9,282 nt of DNA from Smithellaceae bacterium (GCA_028704195.1 JAQVLL010000051.1:1-9282), one strand, 5' to 3'; numbered from the stretch's first letter, positions 1 through 5,733 are shown. The notes: generated from the letters alone by a model not told the origin. Program-made: numbers and translations.

Positions 1-1
1 T

Positions 2-1081
2 ATCTTCATGTCCCTGATCGGGGTCCAGTGGGTACTTTACGGTTATTCCCTTTCTTTTGGTCCCGATATCAGGGGATTCATCGGTGGACTGGATTTCCTG
101 GGTTTTCAGGGAGTTGACGGCCAGCCGAACACGGCTTATGCAAAAACCATCCCCCATGAACTTTTCGCCGCTTTTCAGATGATGTTTGCCGTGATTACTC
201 CAGCGCTTATCACGGGTGCCTTCGTGGAAAGGGTTAAATTCAAAAGCTTTCTTCTTTTCAGCCTTCTCTGGGCAACGCTGGTGTATGATCCGCTTTGCCA
301 CTGGGTCTGGGGACAGGGGGGATGGCTGAAGGAAATGGGCGTTCTTGATTTCGCAGGCGGGACGGTTGTTCATATTGCCGCAGGTTTTTCAGCCCTGGCT
401 TTTGCCATGGTCATTGGTCCGCGAAAAGGCCACAGAAAGGTTCCGATGGAGCCGAATAATATTCCCCTTACGGTTTTGGGAACCGGACTGCTGTGGGTCG
501 GCTGGTTCGGATTCAATGCAGGCAGCGCCCTCGGCGCAAACGGTGTGGCGGTAAACGCCCTCGTTACAACCAACACATCGGCGGCCACCGCCGGTCTGGT
601 CTGGATGCTGCTTTCCTGGCTGGACGGAAGGCCAAGCACGCTCGGAATTGCAACAGGAATGGTGGTTGGCCTTGCCGCTGTTACGCCGGCCTGCGGGTTT
701 GTTACACCTCTGGCCTCCATGGTAATCGGGGCTGTTTCTGCGCCCCTGGCCTATTACGCAATCCGTTTCCGGGAACGACGGAAGCTGGATGAATCTTTGG
801 ATGTCTGGGCCTGCCATGGAATGGGGAGCATGTGGGGCACCATCGCCACGGGATTGTTCGCCACCGTTGCGGTCAACGAGGAGGGTGCCAATGGGTTGTT
901 TTTCGGCAATCCTGCCCAGCTTGCCATTCAGATCACCGCTGTGACTGTCACGATCATCTTTTCTTTCTCCATGACCTATGTACTGGCCAAGGTGCTCCAT
1001 ATGAGCATCGGGTTGAGGGTCAGCCCGATCGAAGAAGACGTGGGGCTCGACATCAGTTCCCACGGGGAGCGATCCTACTGA
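2..1081 (+). CDS. amtB: Ammonium transporter (Amt/MEP/Rh family), 5' end cut off by the window
   Basis: Inner-membrane ammonium channel that brings NH4+/NH3 into the cell. The frame is open from base 2, and the first ATG (base 8) lies inside a membrane helix, so it is not the true start. Alignment by eye with the complete paralogue at 4197-5432 suggests about 45 N-terminal residues are missing. Counting from the ATG at 8, the family motifs are all present: LDFAGG with Asp114, VVH with His122 and CHGMG with His270 (the twin pore histidines), and GFNAGSAL at 168-175. The C-terminus GLRV...GLDISSHGERSY is the cytoplasmic tail that PII proteins contact in this family. The PII gene 60 bases downstream fits the usual amt-glnK pairing. 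Its promoter lies outside the window. Family identification is very secure; substrate specificity is by family only. Confidence 0.96.
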   Translation: MFMSLIGVQWVLYGYSLSFGPDIRGFIGGLDFLGFQGVDGQPNTAYAKTIPHELFAAFQMMFAVITPALITGAFVERVKFKSFLLFSLLWATLVYDPLCHWVWGQGGWLKEMGVLDFAGGTVVHIAAGFSALAFAMVIGPRKGHRKVPMEPNNIPLTVLGTGLLWVGWFGFNAGSALGANGVAVNALVTTNTSAATAGLVWMLLSWLDGRPSTLGIATGMVVGLAAVTPACGFVTPLASMVIGAVSAPLAYYAIRFRERRKLDESLDVWACHGMGSMWGTIATGLFATVAVNEEGANGLFFGNPAQLAIQITAVTVTIIFSFSMTYVLAKVLHMSIGLRVSPIEEDVGLDISSHGERSY

Positions 1082-1098
1082 CGACCCGATGATCAATC

Positions 1099-1114
1099 TT
1101 GGTTTAGCAACCAA
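1099..1114 (+). repeat. Small intercistronic stem-loop between amt and PII gene
   Basis: A perfect 6-bp stem (TTGGTT / AACCAA) with a 4-base loop (TAGC) lies in the 60-base gap between the transporter stop and the PII start. It is too weak and lacks a tight T-run, so I do not call it a terminator. It could be an mRNA processing or stability element between the two cistrons, or chance. Confidence 0.3.
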
Positions 1115-1141
1115 TAGAACATTTTATCTGGAGAATTTACC

Positions 1142-1519
1142 ATGCTAAAAAAAATCGAAGCGATCATTCGCGAAGATAAGGTAAACGATGTTATCGATGC
1201 CCTCAAAGAGATTGGAATCGTGGGTATGAACACATTTGAAGTTCGGGGTCATGGCCGTCAGGGCGGTGTGCAGCTGGTAGGACGCGCCGGAACCTATCAG
1301 GTCAACATGCTTCCCAAAATACAAATCAACATTGTCTTAAACACACGCAACCTGGACGCCGCGCTGGAAACGATTCTCAAATCAGCTTATACGGGTGAGA
1401 CAGGTGACGGCATTATTTTCGTGACACCTGTTGAAGATGTCATCCGGGTCCGGACACGCGAAAGGGGACCGGGCGCCATGATGTATCCGGGCGATATTGA
1501 CGAACGCAGAAATAAGTAA
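1142..1519 (+). CDS. glnK: PII signal-transduction protein, Tyr51-retaining (PII copy 1)
   Basis: Trimeric PII regulators sense ATP/ADP and 2-oxoglutarate and block Amt channels or adjust nitrogen enzymes. This 125-residue copy runs one residue ahead of E. coli numbering. The core is clear: VRGHGRQGG at 34-42, LPK with Lys59 (E. coli Lys58), TGDG at 87-90, and IRVRT with Arg102/Arg104 (Arg101/103). Tyr52 matches the uridylylated Tyr51. Unusual points are Ile91 in place of the ATP-binding Lys90, Gly47 in place of Tyr46, Gly41 in place of Lys40, and a C-terminal tail about 12 residues longer than E. coli PII. A GGAG lies 9 bases before the ATG. It follows the amt gene by 60 bases, so regulation of that channel is the natural inference. 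The glnK symbol rests on this synteny, not on sequence class. It ends at the exact base where the convergent amidotransferase gene begins to be read out. Confidence 0.93.
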   Translation: MLKKIEAIIREDKVNDVIDALKEIGIVGMNTFEVRGHGRQGGVQLVGRAGTYQVNMLPKIQINIVLNTRNLDAALETILKSAYTGETGDGIIFVTPVEDVIRVRTRERGPGAMMYPGDIDERRNK

Positions 1520-2212
1520 TCAAACGTTTCGCGTAAGGAATACCAGGACCTTGTCCATCAGACGGTTGATGGATTGATATTGTGCAGGCCCTGCGGACAA
1601 AATTTCCGTCTCCGTCTGAATACAGGCCGCAGGGACAAGTTCATTTCGGCAATGCACGACAAGTTCACGGGCGGACTGCGGTGTAGTTTCCAGATGAAAC
1701 TGTAAACCAATGACCGATCGGCCCAGTTGAAACGCCTGATTTTTGCATCCATCACTTTTTGCGATGTGCGTTGCTCCCACAGGCAGGTCAAATGTTTCTC
1801 CGTGCCAGTGAAAAGCTTCCAACGATTGCGGGAAGCAAAAAACGGATCTGTCGTCTGATGGAATGCCATAGACCGGAAACCATCCGATTTCTTTCATGGA
1901 ATTCGGATACACCTTTGCCCCCATTGCACTGGCGATCAGCTGCGCGCCCAGGCAAATGCCCAAAACCGGTTTACCGGACATGATCATTTGACGAATAAAT
2001 TTTTTCTCCGGGACAAGCCACGGATGGATCTTTTCGTCATTGACGCTCATCGGTCCACCCATCACAATCAGCAGGTCAATTTCCTGCAAAACGGGCAGGT
2101 CTGCCGATTCAAAAAAAGGAGTACAGGTGATGGTGTAGCTGGCTTTCGTCAGCCACGAACGGATGCTGCCGAGATCTTCAAAAGGCACATGTTTGAAATA
2201 ATGGGCTTTCAT
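1520..2212 (-). CDS. Class I glutamine amidotransferase (GuaA/YfeJ-like, stand-alone)
   Basis: A 230-residue stand-alone class I (triad) glutamine amidotransferase domain, which hydrolyses glutamine to glutamate plus ammonia. The triad is visible: Cys87 in GICLGAQ, and His173 and Glu175 in LQFHLE. The MGGP oxyanion loop is at 51-54. KEIGWFPV (108-114) and FHWHGETFDLP (134-144) are hallmarks of the GMP-synthase-like stand-alone group (COG0518, E. coli YfeJ type), whose physiological acceptors are poorly known. There is no synthetase domain here, so it is not GMP synthase itself. It starts 26 bases after the PII copy 2 gene; an AAGGAG sits about 11 bases before the ATG, rather far. The pairing suggests co-expression with, and possibly control by, that PII. 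The stop abuts the stop of the plus-strand PII gene. Fold and chemistry are secure; substrate and role are unknown. Confidence 0.9.
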   Translation of the reverse strand: MKAHYFKHVPFEDLGSIRSWLTKASYTITCTPFFESADLPVLQEIDLLIVMGGPMSVNDEKIHPWLVPEKKFIRQMIMSGKPVLGICLGAQLIASAMGAKVYPNSMKEIGWFPVYGIPSDDRSVFCFPQSLEAFHWHGETFDLPVGATHIAKSDGCKNQAFQLGRSVIGLQFHLETTPQSARELVVHCRNELVPAACIQTETEILSAGPAQYQSINRLMDKVLVFLTRNV

Positions 2213-2238
2213 TGAATGATGATCTCCTTTTTAACACG

Positions 2239-2580
2239 TTATCCGATGGCCAGTCTTCCCGTTTCCCCGGTACGGATGCGGATGCATTCCTCCAGTGGAA
2301 CAATGAAAATTTTGCCATCCCCAATATTTCCGGTACGCGCACCTTCAATAATCCCTTCCAGCGTGGGCTTGACATAGTCATCGTTGACGGCGACTTCAAA
2401 ACGCACACGATCCAGAAGGTTTCCTTCAGTAATGATTCCATCGGCGGTATCCGTTTTACCGACCTGCGCACCACAGCCGACCACTTTTGACACCGTGATT
2501 TTACCTACCTTGACGTTTCGTAGTGCCTGCTTGACATCCTGCAGTTTGTCGGATTGTATGATTGCTATGATAAGCTTCAT
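2239..2580 (-). CDS. Divergent PII family protein with altered T-loop (PII copy 2)
   Basis: A 113-residue PII paralogue, collinear with E. coli PII without gaps. The body is well kept: Gly35/Gly37, Gln39, Gly41, the IGDGKIF segment with Lys90, and IRIRTGE with Arg101 and Arg103. The T-loop is strongly changed: Ala38 for Arg, Val40 for Lys, Ala46 for Tyr46, Thr51 for the uridylylated Tyr51, and Arg58 for the 2-oxoglutarate-binding Lys58. ATP/ADP binding therefore looks possible, while uridylylation at 51 is ruled out and 2-oxoglutarate sensing is doubtful. The start has a good AGGAG 7 bases upstream. A long palindrome separates it from the upstream barrel gene, and the amidotransferase follows after 26 bases. 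There is no adjacent Amt gene, so its target may be the amidotransferase. I give no glnB or glnK symbol because the T-loop class is unclear. Confidence 0.9.
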   Translation of the reverse strand: MKLIIAIIQSDKLQDVKQALRNVKVGKITVSKVVGCGAQVGKTDTADGIITEGNLLDRVRFEVAVNDDYVKPTLEGIIEGARTGNIGDGKIFIVPLEECIRIRTGETGRLAIG

Positions 2581-2606
2581 GATGATTCTCCTAACCTTGT
2601 CTTATG

Positions 2607-2656
2607 AAAAATTCCCATCCGCTGCGGCAATTGATCCGGATCAATCGCCGCAGCGG
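2607..2656 (-). terminator. 38-bp near-perfect palindrome plus T-tract: probable intrinsic terminator or attenuator
   Basis: Bases 2619-2656 form an inverted repeat centred at 2637.5 with 18 of 19 pairs matching; the one mismatch is 2629/2646. The inner part is TTGATCCGGATCAA and the outer arms are GC-rich (GCTGCGGC/GCCGCAGC). Read on the minus strand, the hairpin starts about 16 bases after the barrel gene stop and is followed, 7 bases later, by five Ts (2611-2607), then by the ribosome site of PII copy 2. This geometry suits a Rho-independent terminator or a leaky attenuator. There is no T-run on the plus-strand side, so it is not bidirectional. The perfect symmetry also allows a protein-binding operator. 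Confidence 0.65.
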
Positions 2657-2672
2657 GAAAGCCAATCCCCAT

Positions 2673-3605
2673 TCAGAAAGCAAAACTGAAATTTATCCCA
2701 CCATATAGGAACGAAGAGCTGTCCCTGTCTGACGGGTACAGTGTACCCTGCAGGCCACGGGCCTTCATCTCATACCTCGCATCATTCGACAGCGGAAAAA
2801 CATACGTTAACAGAGGCGTAATCGTAATGTTATTCGTCACGGTAACCGGCAGAGAAACTGTAACCATCGCATCATGGAAATTATTAAATCTGTCTGTTGT
2901 GGCCAGTGAATCCGAATCGAATTTCGGGTAGGTTGTCTCATCTTCACTTTTTAGGTAGCTGATCTGGCCCGCCAGTTTCAGACCGACCCTCTCATGCAGG
3001 GCAAACGTGTGGGAAATGCCCAGCGTCGCATACCATTGATGGTAATGATCGATCTCCTTATAAACGGTAAGGGTCGGTGTAAGAATAGTGTCCACACTCA
3101 TGGTCACAAAAAATTCCTGGGCATCCAGCAGGTCCGTACCGCCTGGATACAATGCCGCCAGTCCGTAATAGATATAACCGGCGCCCAGAGATACGATGCC
3201 GAATTTATGCGTATAGGACAAAATAACATCCGTTTCAGACAAATGAGCAGAATGTTTATCTTCTCCGGCAGAGTAAGGACGTGCATCGATATTCCCCCAG
3301 ACACTGAATGAAAAACCTCTGTAGCCAATGGTCGCCGACGGCTCAATCACCACACCATGGCGCGTCATCTCCTGCCCCCTCCAGATATACGCACTTAAAA
3401 CACCGGCGGCCACCTCCCCGGTTATCCCGTATTTCTCCTGTTTTTGTTCACTTTCTTTTGATTCTGCAGCCGTTTTCTCTTCAACCGTCTGTTCAGATTC
3501 CAGTGCCTTTCCGGAGGTTTCTTCCGCCCGGATAAACCCCGGAAATAAAAATATTATCAGCAATAGGATCATCAATATTCGTATTCCTGTCATGTTTAGT
3601 CTCAT
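2673..3605 (-). CDS. Outer-membrane beta-barrel protein, putative porin in ammonium operon
   Basis: A 310-residue secreted protein. Residues 1-27 form a signal peptide (basic start, long Leu/Ile core, cleavage expected after FIRA). Residues 28-58 are a Glu/Lys/Ser-rich linker. From about residue 60 the chain shows alternating amphipathic strands rich in Tyr, Gly and Ser, and it ends in NFSFAF with a C-terminal Phe, the classic outer-membrane assembly signal. The early SAYIWRGQE segment resembles the start of the TorF/Gcw_chp group of small putative porins. From memory, such genes accompany glnK-amtB in several betaproteobacteria. Exact family is not certain. AAGGAG lies 13 bases before the ATG, longer than usual, and no better in-frame start exists. 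It follows the HTH gene by 20 bases and is followed by the palindrome. A role in outer-membrane passage of ammonium or small amines is inference. Confidence 0.8.
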   Translation of the reverse strand: MRLNMTGIRILMILLLIIFLFPGFIRAEETSGKALESEQTVEEKTAAESKESEQKQEKYGITGEVAAGVLSAYIWRGQEMTRHGVVIEPSATIGYRGFSFSVWGNIDARPYSAGEDKHSAHLSETDVILSYTHKFGIVSLGAGYIYYGLAALYPGGTDLLDAQEFFVTMSVDTILTPTLTVYKEIDHYHQWYATLGISHTFALHERVGLKLAGQISYLKSEDETTYPKFDSDSLATTDRFNNFHDAMVTVSLPVTVTNNITITPLLTYVFPLSNDARYEMKARGLQGTLYPSDRDSSSFLYGGINFSFAF

Positions 3606-3625
3606 GGTCTTTTTATTTCTCCTTT

Positions 3626-3832
3626 TCAGTATTCCGATTCAAATAGAGTGCAATCGATTTCATATTTATGGATTTTGCCCGCCAAAACGCGCTTGGTTGT
3701 CCCCAGCATCCGCGCGGCCGCAGCGGCATCGCCCTTTGTTCTTCTCAGGGCGTGAATAATGACCGTTTTCTCGCAGTCGGAAACGCAACGCTCCAATGCA
3801 TTCGCACTTGCATATGTTTTGCCGTTATCCAT
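3626..3832 (-). CDS. Stand-alone Fis-type (NtrC C-terminal-like) helix-turn-helix protein
   Basis: A 68-residue protein that is essentially a single HTH_8/Fis domain. The segment from about LERCVSDCEKTVI to GKIHKYEID matches the pattern of the DNA-binding tail of sigma-54 activators: an EK..I..AL helix, a T.GD..AAARMLG turn, then TKRVL..KIHKY. There is no receiver or AAA+ domain, so it cannot itself drive sigma-54 open-complex formation. I chose the ATG at 3832 because GAGG lies about 9 bases upstream and it follows the PII stop by 10 bases. A longer frame from 3898 would overlap the PII gene and has only low-complexity Ala/Ser-rich sequence. Possible roles are a nucleoid-like or auxiliary DNA-binding protein, or a competitor or partner of NtrC at upstream sites; these are inference. 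It could also be a relic of a former full-length activator. Confidence 0.75.
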   Translation of the reverse strand: MDNGKTYASANALERCVSDCEKTVIIHALRRTKGDAAAAARMLGTTKRVLAGKIHKYEIDCTLFESEY

Positions 3833-3842
3833 GATCGTAACC

Positions 3843-4184
3843 TCAGCCAATGGCCATCGGGCCGCGCTCGCCGGAACTGATGCGGATGCATTCGGCAAGC
3901 TCCACTACAAAGATCTTGCCGTCGCCCACCGATCCGGTATGCGCACCCCGGTTGACAGCGGCGATGGTCGGTTCGACAAACGCTTCGTTGACCGCAATGT
4001 CCAGGCGGACTTTGTTGAGCAGGCCGCCTGCCTCTTTGGCGCCACGGTAGATCTCCGTGACACCCTTCTGCCTTCCCTGCCCGACCACATTGGTGACCGT
4101 CATTAAATTCACGTCCACAGCTTCCAGCTCTCTTTTAACTGCCTCCAGTTTGTGCGGCTGTATGATGGCAATAACTAATTTCAT
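3843..4184 (-). CDS. glnK: PII signal-transduction protein paired with Amt, Glu51 variant (PII copy 3)
   Basis: A 113-residue PII protein, collinear with E. coli GlnK. It keeps the classical T-loop front GQGRQKGVTEIYRGA (residues 35-49), Lys58, the VGDGKIF segment with Lys90, and Arg101. Position 51 is Glu, not Tyr, so GlnD-type uridylylation at that residue cannot occur. Ser103 replaces the nucleotide-contacting Arg103. An AGGAGG lies 8 bases before the ATG and overlaps the TAG stop of the upstream amt gene, indicating tight translational coupling. By family knowledge GlnK binds the cytoplasmic face of AmtB and plugs it when 2-oxoglutarate is low. Here regulation would depend on small ligands rather than covalent modification. 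Its order directly after amt supports the glnK label. Confidence 0.94.
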   Translation of the reverse strand: MKLVIAIIQPHKLEAVKRELEAVDVNLMTVTNVVGQGRQKGVTEIYRGAKEAGGLLNKVRLDIAVNEAFVEPTIAAVNRGAHTGSVGDGKIFVVELAECIRISSGERGPMAIG

Positions 4185-4196
4185 GGTATGATCCTC

Positions 4197-5432
4197 CTAT
4201 TCAATGACGGTGTAAGCGGCTTCGCTTTGCTGGGTCAGATCCAGGCCGATGATTTCGTTTTTCTCTTCAACCCGCATACCGATGGCCGCATCCACGATCC
4301 TGTAAATGATAAAGGTCATGATCGCAGCAAAGGCGATCGTCACCACCAGCATCAGGAATTGAACCCCGAACTGATGGAGATTCCCCAACAACAGGCCGTC
4401 CGCGCCGGTCCCGTTGACCGCTTTTTCCGCAAATAATCCCGTGGCAATGGTCCCGATCGTTCCGCCAACTCCATGCACGCCAAAGGCATCCAGAGAGTCG
4501 TCGTACCCCAGTTTGCCTTTGATGACGGCAACAGCTGCATAGCAAACGAAGGCAACGATAATACCGATAAACATGGCATTCATCGGATTTACAAAACCGC
4601 AGGCGGGAGTAACGGCAACCAGGCCGGCTACTGCACCGGTGGCGGCGCCAAGAATCGTCGGGGTTCCGTTGTGCCACCACTCAATCAGGGCCCATGTCAA
4701 ACCGGCCGCGGCCGTTGCTGTATGGGTGGTCACAAAGGCGTTAGCCGCAAGGCCGTCAGCTGCAAGGGCGCTGCCTGCGTTGAACCCGAACCAGCCGAAC
4801 CACAGAAGTGCCGCACCCAAAACGGTAAAAGGCAGGTTGTGCGGACGAATCGGTTTGTGATTGTAACCGACACGTTTACCGAGCAATAACGCCAGGATCA
4901 GGGCCGAAATACCAGAACTCACATGCACAACAATGCCGCCTGCAAAGTCCAGCCCGCCCATGGCCTTGAGCCAACCGCCCTTCCCCCAGACCCAGTGCGC
5001 CAGAGGATCATAAACAAATGTAGCCCACAGCAGCGTGAAAAGCAGAAAAGCAGGAAATTTAACACGTTCCGCGTACGCGCCGATAATCAAGGCAGGCGTA
5101 ATAATAGCGAACATGGCCTGGAAAATCATGAATACCGAATGAGGAATAGTTGCGGCATAGTCAGGATTGGGCGCTGCTCCCACTCCTTTGAGCCCTGCCC
5201 AGTCCAGATTGCCGATGATGCCGTGCAAGTCCGGCCCGAAAGCCAGTGAGTAGCCAAACAGTACCCACTGTAAACTGATGACACAGACAATAATAAAACA
5301 CTGCATCAAAATGGAGAGAACATTCTTGCGACGAACCAGCCCTCCGTAGAAAAATGCCAGCCCTGGAATAGTCATTAACAGGACTAATGCACTGGCCATG
5401 AGAACCCACGCTGTATCTCCCGAATTCATCAT
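4197..5432 (-). CDS. amtB: Ammonium transporter (Amt/MEP/Rh family), complete
   Basis: A complete 411-residue ammonium channel. Motifs from the N-terminus: PGLAFFYGGLVRRKN (23-37), QWVLFGYSLAFGPD (55-68), LDFAGG with Asp162, VVH with His170, WFGWFGFNAGSAL (211-223), and FGVHGVGG with His320. These match E. coli Asp160, His168 and His318 with an offset of two. The tail GMRVEEKNEIIGLDLTQQSEAAY is the conserved PII-contact region. I chose the ATG at 5432 because a strong AGGGAGGT ribosome site precedes it by 4 bases. The next codon (5429) is also ATG and equally possible. The frame extends to 5498, but that would run through the sigma-54 promoter and add 22 residues unlike any Amt leader. No cleavable signal peptide is apparent, unlike E. 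coli AmtB. It heads a minus-strand operon with PII copy 3 directly behind it. Confidence 0.96.
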   Translation of the reverse strand: MMNSGDTAWVLMASALVLLMTIPGLAFFYGGLVRRKNVLSILMQCFIIVCVISLQWVLFGYSLAFGPDLHGIIGNLDWAGLKGVGAAPNPDYAATIPHSVFMIFQAMFAIITPALIIGAYAERVKFPAFLLFTLLWATFVYDPLAHWVWGKGGWLKAMGGLDFAGGIVVHVSSGISALILALLLGKRVGYNHKPIRPHNLPFTVLGAALLWFGWFGFNAGSALAADGLAANAFVTTHTATAAAGLTWALIEWWHNGTPTILGAATGAVAGLVAVTPACGFVNPMNAMFIGIIVAFVCYAAVAVIKGKLGYDDSLDAFGVHGVGGTIGTIATGLFAEKAVNGTGADGLLLGNLHQFGVQFLMLVVTIAFAAIMTFIIYRIVDAAIGMRVEEKNEIIGLDLTQQSEAAYTVIE

Positions 5433-5436
5433 CAAT

Positions 5437-5444
5437 ACCTCCCT
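5437..5444 (-). promoter_or_regulatory. Strong ribosome binding site fixing the amt start
   Basis: Minus-strand AGGGAGGT, nearly full anti-Shine-Dalgarno complementarity, 4 bases before ATG 5432 and 7 before ATG 5429. It decides against the longer in-frame start at 5498. Confidence 0.85.
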
Positions 5445-5472
5445 GAAAATATTTTCTTTCGGCTTTCGATAG

Positions 5473-5488
5473 CGCAAAGATGATGCCA
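5473..5488 (-). promoter_or_regulatory. Sigma-54 (RpoN) -24/-12 promoter of the amt-PII-HTH-porin operon
   Basis: On the minus strand the sequence reads TGGCAT-N5-TTGCG, against the consensus TGGCAC-N5-TTGCW, with the invariant GG and GC exactly 10 bases apart. Transcription would begin near 5462, leaving a leader of about 30 bases before the transporter start. A sigma-54 promoter here fits known NtrC-type control of glnK-amtB under nitrogen limitation. The activator itself is not in the window. Confidence 0.8.
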
Positions 5489-5565
5489 AACCGGTCAATG
5501 ATTGATTAGTTACTGATATTATTAATATATTTAATATAAAATGCCTCGGCAGATTCGTACATTAT

Positions 5566-5584
5566 TGTATGTTTTATCCATACA
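5566..5584. repeat. Inverted repeat TGTATG-N7-CATACA, candidate enhancer-binding site
   Basis: Perfect 6-bp arms at 5566-5571 and 5579-5584 with a 7-base spacer. It lies about 110 bases upstream of the predicted start of the left operon, a typical place for a sigma-54 activator site, beyond the A/T tract. The sequence does not match the E. coli NtrC consensus (GCAC...GTGC), so the binding protein is unknown. Confidence 0.4.
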
Positions 5585-5620
5585 GAAAACCGAAATGTCG
5601 GAAAAATACGTGGCTGAAGG

Positions 5621-5645
5621 GAACGTTTTCCGGAAATGACCGTTC
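5621..5645. repeat. Nested symmetric element with TTTCCGGAAA core
   Basis: A perfect 10-bp palindrome TTTCCGGAAA (5627-5636) is flanked by GAACG (5621-5625) and CGTTC (5641-5645), which are also inverted, though centred 1.5 bases away. Possible operator in the divergent region; statistical support is modest. Confidence 0.35.
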
Positions 5646-5717
5646 AAAAATGTTGTGTTTGATGATTGCAGAAAAATCAGATTCGAAAACATACCATCCT
5701 ATCCGTAAAAATATACG

Positions 5718-5733
5718 TGGCACAGAAATTGAT
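5718..5733 (+). promoter_or_regulatory. Imperfect sigma-54-like promoter facing right
   Basis: TGGCAC-N5-TTGAT: the -24 box is perfect and the spacing exact, but the -12 box has GA instead of the nearly invariant GC. The start would be near 5744, leaving about 190 bases before the downstream gene. A second weak match, TGCATT-N5-TTGCA at 5844-5859, has a good -12 and a poor -24 box. Either, both or neither may be used. Confidence 0.3.

Noticed and set aside
389..1114. 241-residue minus-strand frame under the first ammonium transporter
   Set aside because: Antisense shadow of a gene with unmistakable Amt motifs; its composition is Arg/Gly/His/Pro-rich without domain signals.
2212..2490. Similar-looking plus-strand peptides opposite PII copies 2 and 3 (shared GTDADAF)
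   Set aside because: The similarity arises because they are the antisense of homologous PII genes, not a separate repeat family.
3833..3898. Longer form of the small HTH protein starting at 3898
   Set aside because: It would overlap the end of the PII gene; a good GAGG precedes the ATG at 3832 instead.
5432..5498. 22-residue N-terminal extension of the complete ammonium transporter
   Set aside because: It covers the sigma-54 promoter, has no ribosome site, and is unlike Amt leaders; the strong AGGGAGGT favours 5432.
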